Positions 45,361-54,780 of a stretch of 64,000 nucleotides of DNA are shown here, in pieces; positions within the stretch are counted from its first letter, which is position 1; each line of letters starts with the position of its first letter. The notes below the pieces were generated by a model. It was not told the origin of the DNA, did no database searches, and saw nothing but the letters and a program-made list of their open reading frames with translations. This DNA is from Mycobacterium seoulense (GTDB taxonomy: Bacteria; Actinomycetota; Actinomycetes; Mycobacteriales; Mycobacteriaceae): NCBI RefSeq assembly GCF_010731595.1, contig NZ_AP022582.1, positions 2,108,001-2,172,000 of the forward strand, written 5' to 3'. The position numbers and the translations under genes are program-made.

Positions 45361-48300
45361 GTGGATCACCAGACCACCCCCGTCACGCTCGCTATCGGAC
45401 TGCGTGACGCCTTCCTCCGGTACTTCGACACCGCATTCTGGCTCAACGACGAGTCGGTGATGAGGGAGCGCCGCACCCTGCTAGAGCAACCGGGCGCATT
45501 GGTCGGGCAGATCATGCTCGAGCCGGTTATCCCCCACGCCAGCACCGAACGACTATTGGATGTCGCCGCACGCGTAAGTATTTCCGAGCGGGTCGCCCGG
45601 GATGTCGCAAGAGCCGTCTTCCCTAATGTCGCAGCCGACGACCTAAAGCTTCGCGAACATCAGGCCCGAGCTATCGCCCATCACTTCAAAAGCGGCAACT
45701 CCCCCGAGCGCAACGTCGTCGTCACCTCCGGCACCGGTTCAGGTAAGACCGAGGCATTCCTGCTGCCGCTGCTGCTGCGCCTGACGGCCGAGGCACACAC
45801 CTGGCCCACCCAACACGACGCCCAGTGGTGGTGGGAGTCAGATAACCCACACTTTATCCCGATGCGCCACCCAGAAACCCGCGCGCCGGCGATCCGCGGA
45901 CTGATTCTGTATCCGACCAACGCACTGGTCGAGGATCAGATGACCCGTTTACGTCGCGCCGTCCGTGAGTTGCGCGCGCTGATGCCCGGCAACCCGATCT
46001 GGTTCGGCCGGTACACCGGCAATACCCTGGGCTCGAATAGCAAGCCATCAAAAGCAGCCGCAGCTGAAATCGCAGCCGAATTGCGTTCCTACCAAAGGCA
46101 ATTCAACGAGTTGCAGAAGTCGCGTGATGCGGGACGCGATATCGATCTTAGTCAGTTCCCCGATCCGAAATCAGGGGAGATGATGACCCGCTGGGATATG
46201 GTCGACCGCGCACCGGACATCATGGTCACCAACTACTCGATGCTCAACACCATGATGATGCGGCATTTCGAGCAATCAATCTTCGCGCAGACCGCAGCGT
46301 GGCTGAAAGCCGACTCAAATCACGTCTTCACATTAGTGATAGATGAGTTGCACATCTATCGCGGCACATCGGGCAGTGAGGTCGCGATGATCCTGCGAGC
46401 GCTGTTTCGCCGGCTTGGGATATCTCCGGACAGCCCGCAGTTGCGGGTGATCGCGACATCTGCGTCATTGGACGAATCCGAGGCTAGTTGGCGCTATCTT
46501 GAGCAGTTTTTCGGGGTTTCGCCCGCCACCTTCACCATTCAACCTGGCCAGCAGATTCCGCTGCGCACTGAGACGGGGCCGATTAGTGACGACCCGGTGA
46601 CGATTTCGCACCGACTGGCCGCCGCGTGTATCGATCCCCAAGAGCAGCGGCTGCGGGCGACCTCTATCGACGACATCGCGAGTCGGCTCTTTCCCGCTTC
46701 CACAGACGGCCCAAACGAAGTCGCGAAACTACTACAGCGACTTGCGGATTCAGACCCGGGGGCCGCATCAAGTGAACAAATCCCGTTCCGTGGGCACCTG
46801 TTCGTGCGGACTCCGCACGGATTGTGGGCGTGTTCGAACCCCGAGTGCACCTGGGTGACCGAAGCATCGCCAGAACGAAAGATTGGTCGCCTCTACGACA
46901 CCCCGCTTAGTGCTTGCGCGTCGTGCGGTTCCCGGGTGCTCGAATTGTTGTATTGCTATGAGTGCGGTGACGTCAGTCTCGGCGGCTTCATCGTTCCCAC
47001 CGAAAATGATTACGACGAGATCCTCTTATCGCCTGGGCCAGTGACCGAAGAGCAAGGGGGCAAGTTGGTCTTCCATCGCCCAGCCACCGACTTCTTCTGG
47101 TATCGCCCAGGGGTGCCCGAAGACTTGCCCCGCGACTGGACCAAGGACGACCGCAGCCTCAAACTCGCGTTCGCCACCACCAAATGGGATCCCGCAATCG
47201 GAGCTGCCGACCCGTCCGCCAATCCTGCCAACGCAACGGGCGTAAGTCTCAAGGTGGCTGGCCAAAAGCCGGAAGATCGGATTCCCGCCTTGCCGGACCG
47301 GTGTCCGGCATGCGGCTTTATCTCCCGTCGGGTGACCAACTTCCGTGAGGGCGAGCTTTTTTCCCCGATCCGATCACATGGTGCTGGTACGGCCGCCTCG
47401 ATACAACTCTATCTATCGCAACTCATCCGATCCCTGGCGGGTGGGAGAATGGGCAGGCAGGCGATCGCCGATGCCAAGACAATTGTCTTCAACGACAGCC
47501 GCGACGACGCCGCCCGCACCGCTGCCGGCGTTGCGCTTAATCATCATCGCCGCCTGGTTGGGCAGGTCGTACTTCAGGAGATCAAGGCGGGCCCGGACGG
47601 GCTGGCGGCACTGGATGCCATCATGAATAACGCGCCAGCCACCGCGCAGGAGAAAGGCCTTGGTCGAGCGGTGGTCGCGCGGATGAAGCAGAAGACCGGA
47701 ATCCCACTAGATGCTTCCGAAGAACAGGCCCTCGCAGACGCGATCGAGAAACTCGGGCAGAGCTCCAGTATTTCGTTCAGCGAGCTGTGTAATAAGGTCA
47801 CCGACGTCCTTGTGTCGCTGGGAGCCAATCCGGGCGGGCCCAATCCGTATAACCAGCAGCTGGAGGACCAGTTGTGGGGAACGACTCCGTGGTATCGCGC
47901 CTTCCCGCCGCCCGCACCCGGCCTGTGGGCTGAGCCGCCGCTCCTCCAGGGCCAAGAGAAATTGCGGTCAGCGCTTCGAGTGTCCGTTATCGAGACAACT
48001 TTCGACCGGGCCCGGCGAGACTTAGAGAACGTGGGTATCGCCTTCGCCGCCGTCGACGGTTGGGAACCCGTCGACGGTCCGCTTGATAAAATCCAACAAT
48101 CCGAGCTCCTGGCCAGTGTGCTGCGAATTCTAGGGCTGTGGGGCCGCACGGAGAACAGCACTAAGGGCGGCGTTCATCCCGAAGCTTTAACTCCGAGACC
48201 GGTAAAGAAGTACCTCGAATCCGTCGCTGCCAAGTTAGGGATCAGCGAGGCAGCCGTAGACCGCCAGTTGGACGATCTGGTCGCCGATTCAGCTGTCAGC

Positions 48301-50631
48301 CGCGCAATATCCGGATGGCTTCTAAGAACAACCTCGATCGATTCCAGCCTTGTGTTACAGCGTGGCACGGGAAAGATGTGGCGTTGTACGCGCTGCAATT
48401 TCGGGCACTTGCATCCAAGTCTCGGAGTCTGCGCGAACCGGCAGTGTTTCCACGGCGACCTGACACTGGTCGAGATCGACGAGGAATCCGAAATCGACTA
48501 TTACGCGTGGCTGGCGCATCAAGCGCCGCGTCGACTCGCCATCGCAGAGCTGACGGGTCAGACGAAACCTCTTTCTGAGCAACGGGATAGACAACGGTGG
48601 TTCAAGGGCGCGTTCATACAGAACGAGAACGACCTAACCGACGAGCTTGACGTGCTATCCGTGACGACGACCATGGAGGTCGGGGTCGACATCGGCTTAC
48701 TGCGCTCTACGATGATGGCCAATATGCCGCCACAGCGGTTCAACTATCAGCAGCGCGTCGGACGCGCTGGCCGTGCCGGCCAACCGCTGAGCTACGCAGT
48801 TACCATGTGCCGGGAGCGCAGCCACGACGAGTACTACTACAACCGAGCCGACCGCATTACCGGCGACATCCCGCCGCAGCCATTCCTCGACCTCACCAGA
48901 ACCCGGATCATCCAGCGTGTAGCCGCAAGCGAGTGCCTGTATGAGGCGTTCGCGTCGTCGACACCGGGACCCGAGTGGACTTCGGATAGCAGCCACGGCA
49001 CCTTCGGGCAGTTTGCAGAGTGGCCGGCCTACCGTCCCGCAGTCGCGGCGTGGCTGGCCCTTTCGCCGCACGTCGACCAGATCGTCGACCGTCTCGTCGC
49101 ACACACGCCGCTTGAAGAATCGAAAATCGACGAGATCCGCGCATGGTTGAAGCACAAACTGGTTGATGAGATCGACGAGGTCGTCGCCTTCGAAATTGGG
49201 TCAGCTGATACCGAGCTGAGCAAAGCTCTTGCGGCGGACGGCAAATTACCGATGTTTGGATTTCCCACTCGGGTCAGGAACCTGTGGTATTCGGCGATTA
49301 ACAATCGAAACGCCTTCCTCAACAACATCGTTAGCGACCGTCCGCTGTCGATGGCGATCAGCTCGTTCGCGCCAGGTGCGCAAGTAGTGAAGGACGGGCT
49401 GACCCATCGGGCGGCCGGATTTGCCGCATATCGACCCAAGGGAAGGCTAATAGAGGCTGTAGAACCGTTGGGTACACCGCACCCAATCGGAAGATGTAAG
49501 CGATGCGGCCGCACCGAGCTGGGGCAGAGCACGAGCTGCAACACATGCCACGACACACTCCAGCAGATCACCCTCTATGAGCCACGCGGTTTCCGAACTG
49601 ACTACAAGCCAAAGCCTTTCGACGAGGAGTTGGATATCCTACGCGGTGCCGGCAGCCCGGAACTGACCGTACCCGCATTACCCACCTCACGCGCGAAATT
49701 GGATCGCATCGACCTCGATCTCTACGAACAGAGCAGGTTGGTGTCCATCAACGACAACATGTCGAGGGGATTTAAACTGGTTCCACAACCCGACGGAACA
49801 TACGTTGGGGAGGCGGGACTCCCCAACGTGTCGCCGCTGCTGACAATTGGTGAGATTCGAGTCACCGATGCTCTGCAGGTCGTTCCGAGTCGTCTGGACG
49901 TGAAGACCGGCGCGGTTGCGCTGTACGACCAACCGTCGGGGAAGGCGGCCTATACGTCGTTCGCCGAGGTCCTCTCCAACGGCGCGCAGGTCTACTTAGA
50001 CCTCGATCCGATCGAATTACTCGCCGGCCTAACGCCTTTGCGCCTTCCCATGTTTGGGGCTGAATCGCCGGACAGCAAGGCCCAGGTGGCCGCTGCGGTG
50101 TTCCTCGCCGACGCGGCCGCGAACGGCGCCGGATACGCAGCCGAACTGGGGCAGCCCGACCTTTTCGAACAGTTGTTGAATAGCATTCTGAGCGACCGGA
50201 GTACCCTGTGGGACCACCCCGGTCACCGGGAGCGGTGCGATACATCTTGCCCGGATTGCCTTCGTACGTACCATAATTCGCGTCAGCACTCGTTGCTGGA
50301 CTGGCGCCTAGCCCTCGACATGCTGGAGTTGGCTAACGGCAAGCGATTGACGCTAGGCAGGTCGCTGCCTGCGAATCAGCCGTGGATCAAGACCGCCGCG
50401 GAGGCAATGGATGCATCGGCGGACTGCATCAATGAGGTGCCCATTGTGACGCGCGGCGACAACTGCGTCGTTCTCTGCCATCCGTTATGGCGCCTCGAGC
50501 CGGCGCTATTTGTTGATGACCAAGCAGAAGCGTATGACGAAGCCATGGATCGCTTCCGCCACGTGGAAGTCCAGGACATCCGTGTATTTCGGACCAACCC
50601 GCTGTCGATTTGGGCGCAACTTAATGCTTAA
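45361..50631 (+). CDS. Large DEAD/DEAH helicase with zinc ribbons and DUF1998-type C-terminus (DruE-like)
   Basis: A 1756-aa superfamily 2 helicase. Walker A is GTGSGKTE (residues 124-131), Walker B is D328-E-L-H331, motif III is ATSASLD, and motif VI is QQRVGRAGRAGQ near 1130-1142. A long insertion between the RecA lobes carries CxxC pairs (CSNPEC, CASCG, CYECG, CPACG). More lie later (CTRCN, CKRCG, CNTC), and a C-terminal SCPDCLRTYHNSRQHSLLDW block is typical of DUF1998 helicases. Single-chain helicase plus DUF1998 at this length is characteristic of DruE in Druantia; DISARM splits it into DrmA and DrmB. GTG 45361 is chosen because upstream codons overlap the previous gene. The nuclease start overlaps its stop. 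Confidence 0.88.
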   Translation: MDHQTTPVTLAIGLRDAFLRYFDTAFWLNDESVMRERRTLLEQPGALVGQIMLEPVIPHASTERLLDVAARVSISERVARDVARAVFPNVAADDLKLREHQARAIAHHFKSGNSPERNVVVTSGTGSGKTEAFLLPLLLRLTAEAHTWPTQHDAQWWWESDNPHFIPMRHPETRAPAIRGLILYPTNALVEDQMTRLRRAVRELRALMPGNPIWFGRYTGNTLGSNSKPSKAAAAEIAAELRSYQRQFNELQKSRDAGRDIDLSQFPDPKSGEMMTRWDMVDRAPDIMVTNYSMLNTMMMRHFEQSIFAQTAAWLKADSNHVFTLVIDELHIYRGTSGSEVAMILRALFRRLGISPDSPQLRVIATSASLDESEASWRYLEQFFGVSPATFTIQPGQQIPLRTETGPISDDPVTISHRLAAACIDPQEQRLRATSIDDIASRLFPASTDGPNEVAKLLQRLADSDPGAASSEQIPFRGHLFVRTPHGLWACSNPECTWVTEASPERKIGRLYDTPLSACASCGSRVLELLYCYECGDVSLGGFIVPTENDYDEILLSPGPVTEEQGGKLVFHRPATDFFWYRPGVPEDLPRDWTKDDRSLKLAFATTKWDPAIGAADPSANPANATGVSLKVAGQKPEDRIPALPDRCPACGFISRRVTNFREGELFSPIRSHGAGTAASIQLYLSQLIRSLAGGRMGRQAIADAKTIVFNDSRDDAARTAAGVALNHHRRLVGQVVLQEIKAGPDGLAALDAIMNNAPATAQEKGLGRAVVARMKQKTGIPLDASEEQALADAIEKLGQSSSISFSELCNKVTDVLVSLGANPGGPNPYNQQLEDQLWGTTPWYRAFPPPAPGLWAEPPLLQGQEKLRSALRVSVIETTFDRARRDLENVGIAFAAVDGWEPVDGPLDKIQQSELLASVLRILGLWGRTENSTKGGVHPEALTPRPVKKYLESVAAKLGISEAAVDRQLDDLVADSAVSRAISGWLLRTTSIDSSLVLQRGTGKMWRCTRCNFGHLHPSLGVCANRQCFHGDLTLVEIDEESEIDYYAWLAHQAPRRLAIAELTGQTKPLSEQRDRQRWFKGAFIQNENDLTDELDVLSVTTTMEVGVDIGLLRSTMMANMPPQRFNYQQRVGRAGRAGQPLSYAVTMCRERSHDEYYYNRADRITGDIPPQPFLDLTRTRIIQRVAASECLYEAFASSTPGPEWTSDSSHGTFGQFAEWPAYRPAVAAWLALSPHVDQIVDRLVAHTPLEESKIDEIRAWLKHKLVDEIDEVVAFEIGSADTELSKALAADGKLPMFGFPTRVRNLWYSAINNRNAFLNNIVSDRPLSMAISSFAPGAQVVKDGLTHRAAGFAAYRPKGRLIEAVEPLGTPHPIGRCKRCGRTELGQSTSCNTCHDTLQQITLYEPRGFRTDYKPKPFDEELDILRGAGSPELTVPALPTSRAKLDRIDLDLYEQSRLVSINDNMSRGFKLVPQPDGTYVGEAGLPNVSPLLTIGEIRVTDALQVVPSRLDVKTGAVALYDQPSGKAAYTSFAEVLSNGAQVYLDLDPIELLAGLTPLRLPMFGAESPDSKAQVAAAVFLADAAANGAGYAAELGQPDLFEQLLNSILSDRSTLWDHPGHRERCDTSCPDCLRTYHNSRQHSLLDWRLALDMLELANGKRLTLGRSLPANQPWIKTAAEAMDASADCINEVPIVTRGDNCVVLCHPLWRLEPALFVDDQAEAYDEAMDRFRHVEVQDIRVFRTNPLSIWAQLNA

Positions 50632-51682
50632 TCCGCCTCGCCCACACCCCCGTTTTGTCGACCGCATCACCCCAACCATTCTGAGCGGACTGAGCATGTG
50701 TGTCTGGCGAGTGGGGTTTGGGCGTGACCCAGCGATGTCCTCCTTGGACCGATGGAGCCCGGCAGCAGCACTCGGCACCGTGGTTCATTCGGTCAAGCGA
50801 CAGTTCGGAGACCCCAAGGGATTCGAAGCGATATGGGATGCCGCAGTCGCCACCGCGCAGGCCAAGCTCGCTGCGGAGTGGGCTCCGGCTACCCCCCCGT
50901 CACCAGATAACTGGCCAGGATGGTCGTTAACCAAGACGCGCATCCGCAAGGCATGGCTCCGCTCTGAGTCTGGGCCTGCGCCCCGGACGGTAGCGGCGCA
51001 GCGCGGTTTCCTTCCGCCTCTACCGTGGCGCGAACTTCGGCTGGATCATCCGAGTCTCCCGCTGGCCGGCCAGCCTGACCTGGTAGAGCGAGTCGATGGG
51101 AAGATTTGGGTTCTCGATACGAAAACCGGTCTGCGTCAAGCAAATCCGTCATCGGACCAGCGCGACCAGTTGTTAATCTACTGTGCGTTAGTACAAGCCA
51201 ATCTGGGTGAGATGCCCGCTGCCGCTGCCATCGAGACGTCTCGGGGTGAGCGGTACTCCTTTGCGGTCGATCCGAACGAAGTCAAGACCCTGGTGGAACG
51301 AGCCGTCGACACGCTCGACCGTTTCAACTCCGCCGCAGCTGACGGCTTCGACGAGAGCATGGCATCACCATCGGCCGAAGCCTGCGGATGGTGTCCATTC
51401 CGCATCGCCTGCCATCCGTTCTTTCGGGCGTATGACGAGACCTGGGAGATATCCCACGCGGTATTGTTCACGGTCGAATCGGCTGATGTTCGGGAGCACG
51501 GTGCGCATGTGGAAGGTGTCGTGCACCTTCCGCTTTGGCGAGCCGACCAGAAGTTCACCTCGACCGCGTTCCCGTTCCAGCCGGTACCTGCCGTCGGCGA
51601 GACATGGGGCGCGGCCGATTACGTCGGAACGGGCTCCTCGGCAGTGGCAGCCTGGAACACAACGACCTTCAGATGGTTCTAA
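50624..51682 (+). CDS. PD-(D/E)XK nuclease with Fe-S cysteine signature (Cas4/AddB-like)
   Basis: A 352-aa nuclease. The RecB-family core is visible: H55 (GTVVHS), P151-D152, D165-T-K167 and the QxxxY motif Q182-L-L-I-Y186. Cysteines C26, C254, C257 and C263 give C-n-C-x2-C-x5-C, the four-cysteine Fe-S pattern of Cas4 and AddB. It probably degrades DNA unwound by the helicase, perhaps 5' to 3'. The ATG at 50624 overlaps the helicase stop by 8 nt, so the two are translated together. The C-terminal 80 residues (HVEGVVHLPLWRADQK onward) are not recognised. Confidence 0.85.
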   Translation: MLNPPRPHPRFVDRITPTILSGLSMCVWRVGFGRDPAMSSLDRWSPAAALGTVVHSVKRQFGDPKGFEAIWDAAVATAQAKLAAEWAPATPPSPDNWPGWSLTKTRIRKAWLRSESGPAPRTVAAQRGFLPPLPWRELRLDHPSLPLAGQPDLVERVDGKIWVLDTKTGLRQANPSSDQRDQLLIYCALVQANLGEMPAAAAIETSRGERYSFAVDPNEVKTLVERAVDTLDRFNSAAADGFDESMASPSAEACGWCPFRIACHPFFRAYDETWEISHAVLFTVESADVREHGAHVEGVVHLPLWRADQKFTSTAFPFQPVPAVGETWGAADYVGTGSSAVAAWNTTTFRWF

Positions 51683-51941
51683 CGGCCGGCAAAGCGTGGC
51701 CGCGAGATCTGTTCAATGGCTCAGCGGTGTGATTTTCGCGTGCTATTGCTGGCACGGGTCGTCTCCCACTAAAACCGCCGGCGCATCTAGATCCGACAAG
51801 CGTCCGTACGAAAGCTGTCAGTTGCGCGCTGAAAGCCGTCCTCAGTGTGCCGGTGGCGACTGAACCTTCGTGCCATCCATCTCGGTTCTCGGTGGCAGAC
51901 TCAAGCACGTCAGGTCTACCAACGACGCAAACGGGGGCGCG

Positions 51942-53270
51942 ATGGAAGAGAGTGCCATCGATGGCGAGCGACGCCTAAATATCTATTGCATTGCATTGCC
52001 CGAACCAGTTGGAATTCAGCAAAACGTTACCTTGCATTTCGTCTATGACGAAAGAAATACCCCTTATTTAAAGACGCCAACAATTAACATAAGCCCTTCA
52101 GATCTTCTCTGTCGTGTTGGAGCTATGGATGATGTCGTCATAAAGTTCACACACGTGCCGACGGCGCCTTCCGACTTCCTGATCAGATCCGCAGCCGCTG
52201 TTGCAGTTTTCGGTCACGTGACAGGCGAAACAGACGCCGCAAAAGCAGTAGATCCGAGACAATTCATTGAGGATTCCGGCGACAAATTCAAACCAAGCAA
52301 GATAGTTTCGGTGGCCGAAGTTGCAGTGTTCGACACTGTCTCAGCCCAAACCGCGCCGCGAGAAACCGAAATCGAGGATCTCACCGACCCTTTGCTGAGA
52401 GCATTGCACTGCCTTCAACATCTTGTTCGCGCATACAACCTTACAGCTGAACGTCCTGCAGCCATACCGAGGTACCAGCGTGTCGGACCCAAGGTCCCCC
52501 ATGCGCGACGTTTATTAAGGCCGGGCTCCGCGTGGGAGAAGTTTCTTCAACCGTTGGATCACGACAACATTGCAGACCGTCCTCCTAAATTACTGGGACC
52601 CGAAAAACTCGCGCAGATCCTGGACAATGTACAGCTCCTGTCAGCAGCGGATCCCCGATCAATTTATTATGAGACATTTATGCAAGCACAGTGTCTCGCG
52701 CTGCGCGATGGCGAATACTCAAGCGCCATTCTTAGGAGCGCACAGGCATGCGAAGTGCTGTTCGACGGGATACTCGGACTCCTTTTATGGGAAGAGCTCG
52801 GTGGCGCGCCACACGCCGACGGACCTGTCGACAAAGCAGCAGAGATATTCTCTAATGATTTACGACCCAGATTAAAGAATGCCTATCATCCCCTCCTGGG
52901 TGGGCGTTGGAATCTAACCGAAAAGGGCACATTATCGGACTGGTCCGAATTGGTCGCGACGCCACGAAACCGGATCGTCCATCGTGGATATCAACCGCGG
53001 GCCGACGAGGCGGCGGAGGCACTCAACGCAACCCAGGCACTCGATGACTTCATCACAGGCCTTGTAGCCGCTCGCGCTAAGCGGTTCCCACGGACCGCAC
53101 TCATGTGGGTGACCGAACAAGGCTTAATGGACGCGGGTAAGTGGCCACTCGTGCGTGCCTTCGCGCGCGAGAGGCAACGATCTGAACCCCCGTGGCGCGA
53201 TAACTACGCATCGTGGCGACAAAGAGTAGACGCCACAATTACTCCGCGCAGACGAAAAAAATCGCAGTAG
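51942..53270 (+). CDS. AT-rich gene for a protein with HEPN-like C-terminal domain
   Basis: A 442-aa protein of unknown family. The first 200 residues form a beta-rich region (LNIYCIALPEPVGIQQNVTL). The C-terminal part is helical and holds R342-N-R-I-V-H347, the R-x4-H motif of HEPN domains (often RNases in defence and toxin systems), within PRNRIVHRGYQP. Base composition and codon use (many TTA, ATA, AAT) differ from all neighbours. I took the ATG at 51942; the frame opens at 51870, but the extra 24 residues look non-coding and 51683-51941 holds nothing else. No strong ribosome site. Confidence 0.65.
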   Translation: MEESAIDGERRLNIYCIALPEPVGIQQNVTLHFVYDERNTPYLKTPTINISPSDLLCRVGAMDDVVIKFTHVPTAPSDFLIRSAAAVAVFGHVTGETDAAKAVDPRQFIEDSGDKFKPSKIVSVAEVAVFDTVSAQTAPRETEIEDLTDPLLRALHCLQHLVRAYNLTAERPAAIPRYQRVGPKVPHARRLLRPGSAWEKFLQPLDHDNIADRPPKLLGPEKLAQILDNVQLLSAADPRSIYYETFMQAQCLALRDGEYSSAILRSAQACEVLFDGILGLLLWEELGGAPHADGPVDKAAEIFSNDLRPRLKNAYHPLLGGRWNLTEKGTLSDWSELVATPRNRIVHRGYQPRADEAAEALNATQALDDFITGLVAARAKRFPRTALMWVTEQGLMDAGKWPLVRAFARERQRSEPPWRDNYASWRQRVDATITPRRRKKSQ

Positions 53271-53649
53271 TCACATTCCTGCTGCGTATTGGCATCGGCA
53301 GTGTTCCCGGCGGCTCTGCCCGAGGCCCTAGGACGCGCTGCCGCCTGAGCCGAGCGACCTAGGCCGCGGGGCACCCATGGGCGCCGTTCATCTCGGGCCG
53401 TGCTTCACCGCCGCGCGGAGAATCGTTCACAAAGCCCGCGGAGCGACGGCGCCCGGCGACCCGGTGCGACCGTTAGTTCAGCCCGCGCCGTGTCGCCTGA
53501 CTGCATACAGGGAGTAGACACGTGGTCCAGCCCGCGAGTGCCGGCCATCGCGCAGTGGCGTCGGCCGGTCCCGGCAGCACCCCAGGCCTCCAGCGGGGCA
53601 CGCGCCTATCCAGGCGACCCAATTGGCCCGTGAGCCGGTTACAGAGACT

Positions 53650-53670
53650 ACCCCGGCCGAAGCGGGGGTC
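53650..53670 (+). terminator. Rho-independent-type hairpin at right side of island
   Basis: ACCCCG pairs with CGGGG(G)T around the loop GCCGAAG and is followed by CTTT. It ends the otherwise gene-free stretch 53271-53649, in which I see no coding frame, only GC-rich sequence. Confidence 0.45.
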
Positions 53671-53691
53671 TTTGGTTGAGCCGCTGTGGAT

Positions 53692-54153
53692 TTAAAGCAC
53701 GATCTTGATGGCCTCCGACCGGCGGTGCTTGCTCCACTGCTGAACGAGCAGGTTGTAGCACGTCATGGCCCAACCGCCGGTGCCTGAGTGCTGGGTACCG
53801 CCAGCCGAGCTGATTGAGTGAACCTTGCCGCGCCAGGCTTCGGCGTGCCTCGCCTTAGCGGTCTTCTTCGCCAACTCGTCGTCGTTGTCGACAAGGGCGC
53901 CATGGCGGCCGAGGAACTTGCCGATGCCACCGAGCAGCATCCCGTCCCAGGTCGCTGCCGTGTAACCCCATGCTTTTTCGGCGACAGTAAGCGTCCGGTC
54001 GAGGGTCTCCGCACCGTACTTGTCGGTGATCCGAAGGACGCCGTTGATCGCGCGCACAGAATTCGCGCTCGTGGCCCCGATGTTGGGGTCGTGAGCCACC
54101 AGCGTCTCTTCGGTGTCGACGAAGAGCGGAATCCCTCCGGTGAGCCCGATCAC
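53692..54153 (-). pseudogene. Truncated ParB-like / DUF6551-type protein remnant
   Basis: A 153-codon frame, GTG 54153 to TAA. Reading upstream in phase gives EFTPLSAIDEY before a TGA, which is still family-like sequence, so the 5' end has been lost. It resembles the C-terminal half of DUF6551 proteins (GAETLDRTLTVAEKAWGY and WDGMLLGGIGKFLGRHG), whose missing N-terminus is a ParB-like nuclease module seen on plasmids, phages and mobile islands. It marks the right edge of the island and is probably not functional. Confidence 0.55.
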
Positions 54154-54240
54154 GTACTCATCGATCGCAGAGAGGGGCGTGAACTCTCACGATTTTTTAG
54201 CCAGCGGCCTAACTGCCCACCGCCTTGAAGGAAACCCGCT

Positions 54241-54693
54241 CTAAGGTCGAGGTGGCAATGCCGATAGCCACCCGTCCGAAAGCAATTCCAGTAGTTGCCC
54301 GTCCGGATCGCGGATCATCGCCATCGCATCGGTCACCGTCGCGTCGACCACCGCTCCCCCAAACTCAGCAACCTTTTCCAACACACCGTCGAGATCGGAC
54401 ACCGAGAACGAGATGTGCGTCAGCCCAATCTGATCCATCACGCGTTGCGTCCCGGCGTGGACCTGACGCTTCGAGTAGTCCATGAGTTCGAGCACAAAGC
54501 CGTCGCGCACCAGGTAGGTCGCGTGCACGCCGAGCGGCTCGGGAAGCTGCACCAGCTTCGCGGTGGGACCGTCGGGCGGATCAAGCTCCCACCAGAACTG
54601 AAACCCGAGCACATTCTCATAGAACCGCCGCGACCGCTCGCGATCGGAGACACACAAGCCGACATGGTTGAAGGTCGTCCGGTGACTACTCAT
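54241..54693 (-). CDS. VOC-family (glyoxalase/dioxygenase-like) protein
   Basis: A 150-aa vicinal-oxygen-chelate protein with two beta-alpha-beta-beta-beta repeats: FNHVGLCVSDRERSRRFYENVLGF at the start and LTHISFSVSDLDGVLEKVAEFG at about residues 90-112. Metal-site residues H9, E68-like and H94-like and a late QLLELL Glu are present. Function could be an epimerase, dioxygenase or lactonase. AAAGG precedes the ATG at 54693. It is divergent from the P450 gene at 54781 across 87 nt. Confidence 0.85.
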   Translation of the reverse strand: MSSHRTTFNHVGLCVSDRERSRRFYENVLGFQFWWELDPPDGPTAKLVQLPEPLGVHATYLVRDGFVLELMDYSKRQVHAGTQRVMDQIGLTHISFSVSDLDGVLEKVAEFGGAVVDATVTDAMAMIRDPDGQLLELLSDGWLSALPPRP

Positions 54694-54780
54694 CGCGGCC
54701 TTTCTCGACACAACACCGAGCGTAATAATGCAAAGATAGTGCAGATAGCCGAGCGCTCGGCACGGTGGAGGACGGACCAG

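Noticed and set aside
53271..53691. Possible gene in the gap after the HEPN gene
   Set aside because: The short open frames lack starts with ribosome sites and have no protein-like composition.
38895..54240. Integrase, transposase, tRNA attachment site or CRISPR array explaining the island
   Set aside because: None could be seen on either strand; no repeat-spacer pattern and no cloverleaf-like sequence at the edges.
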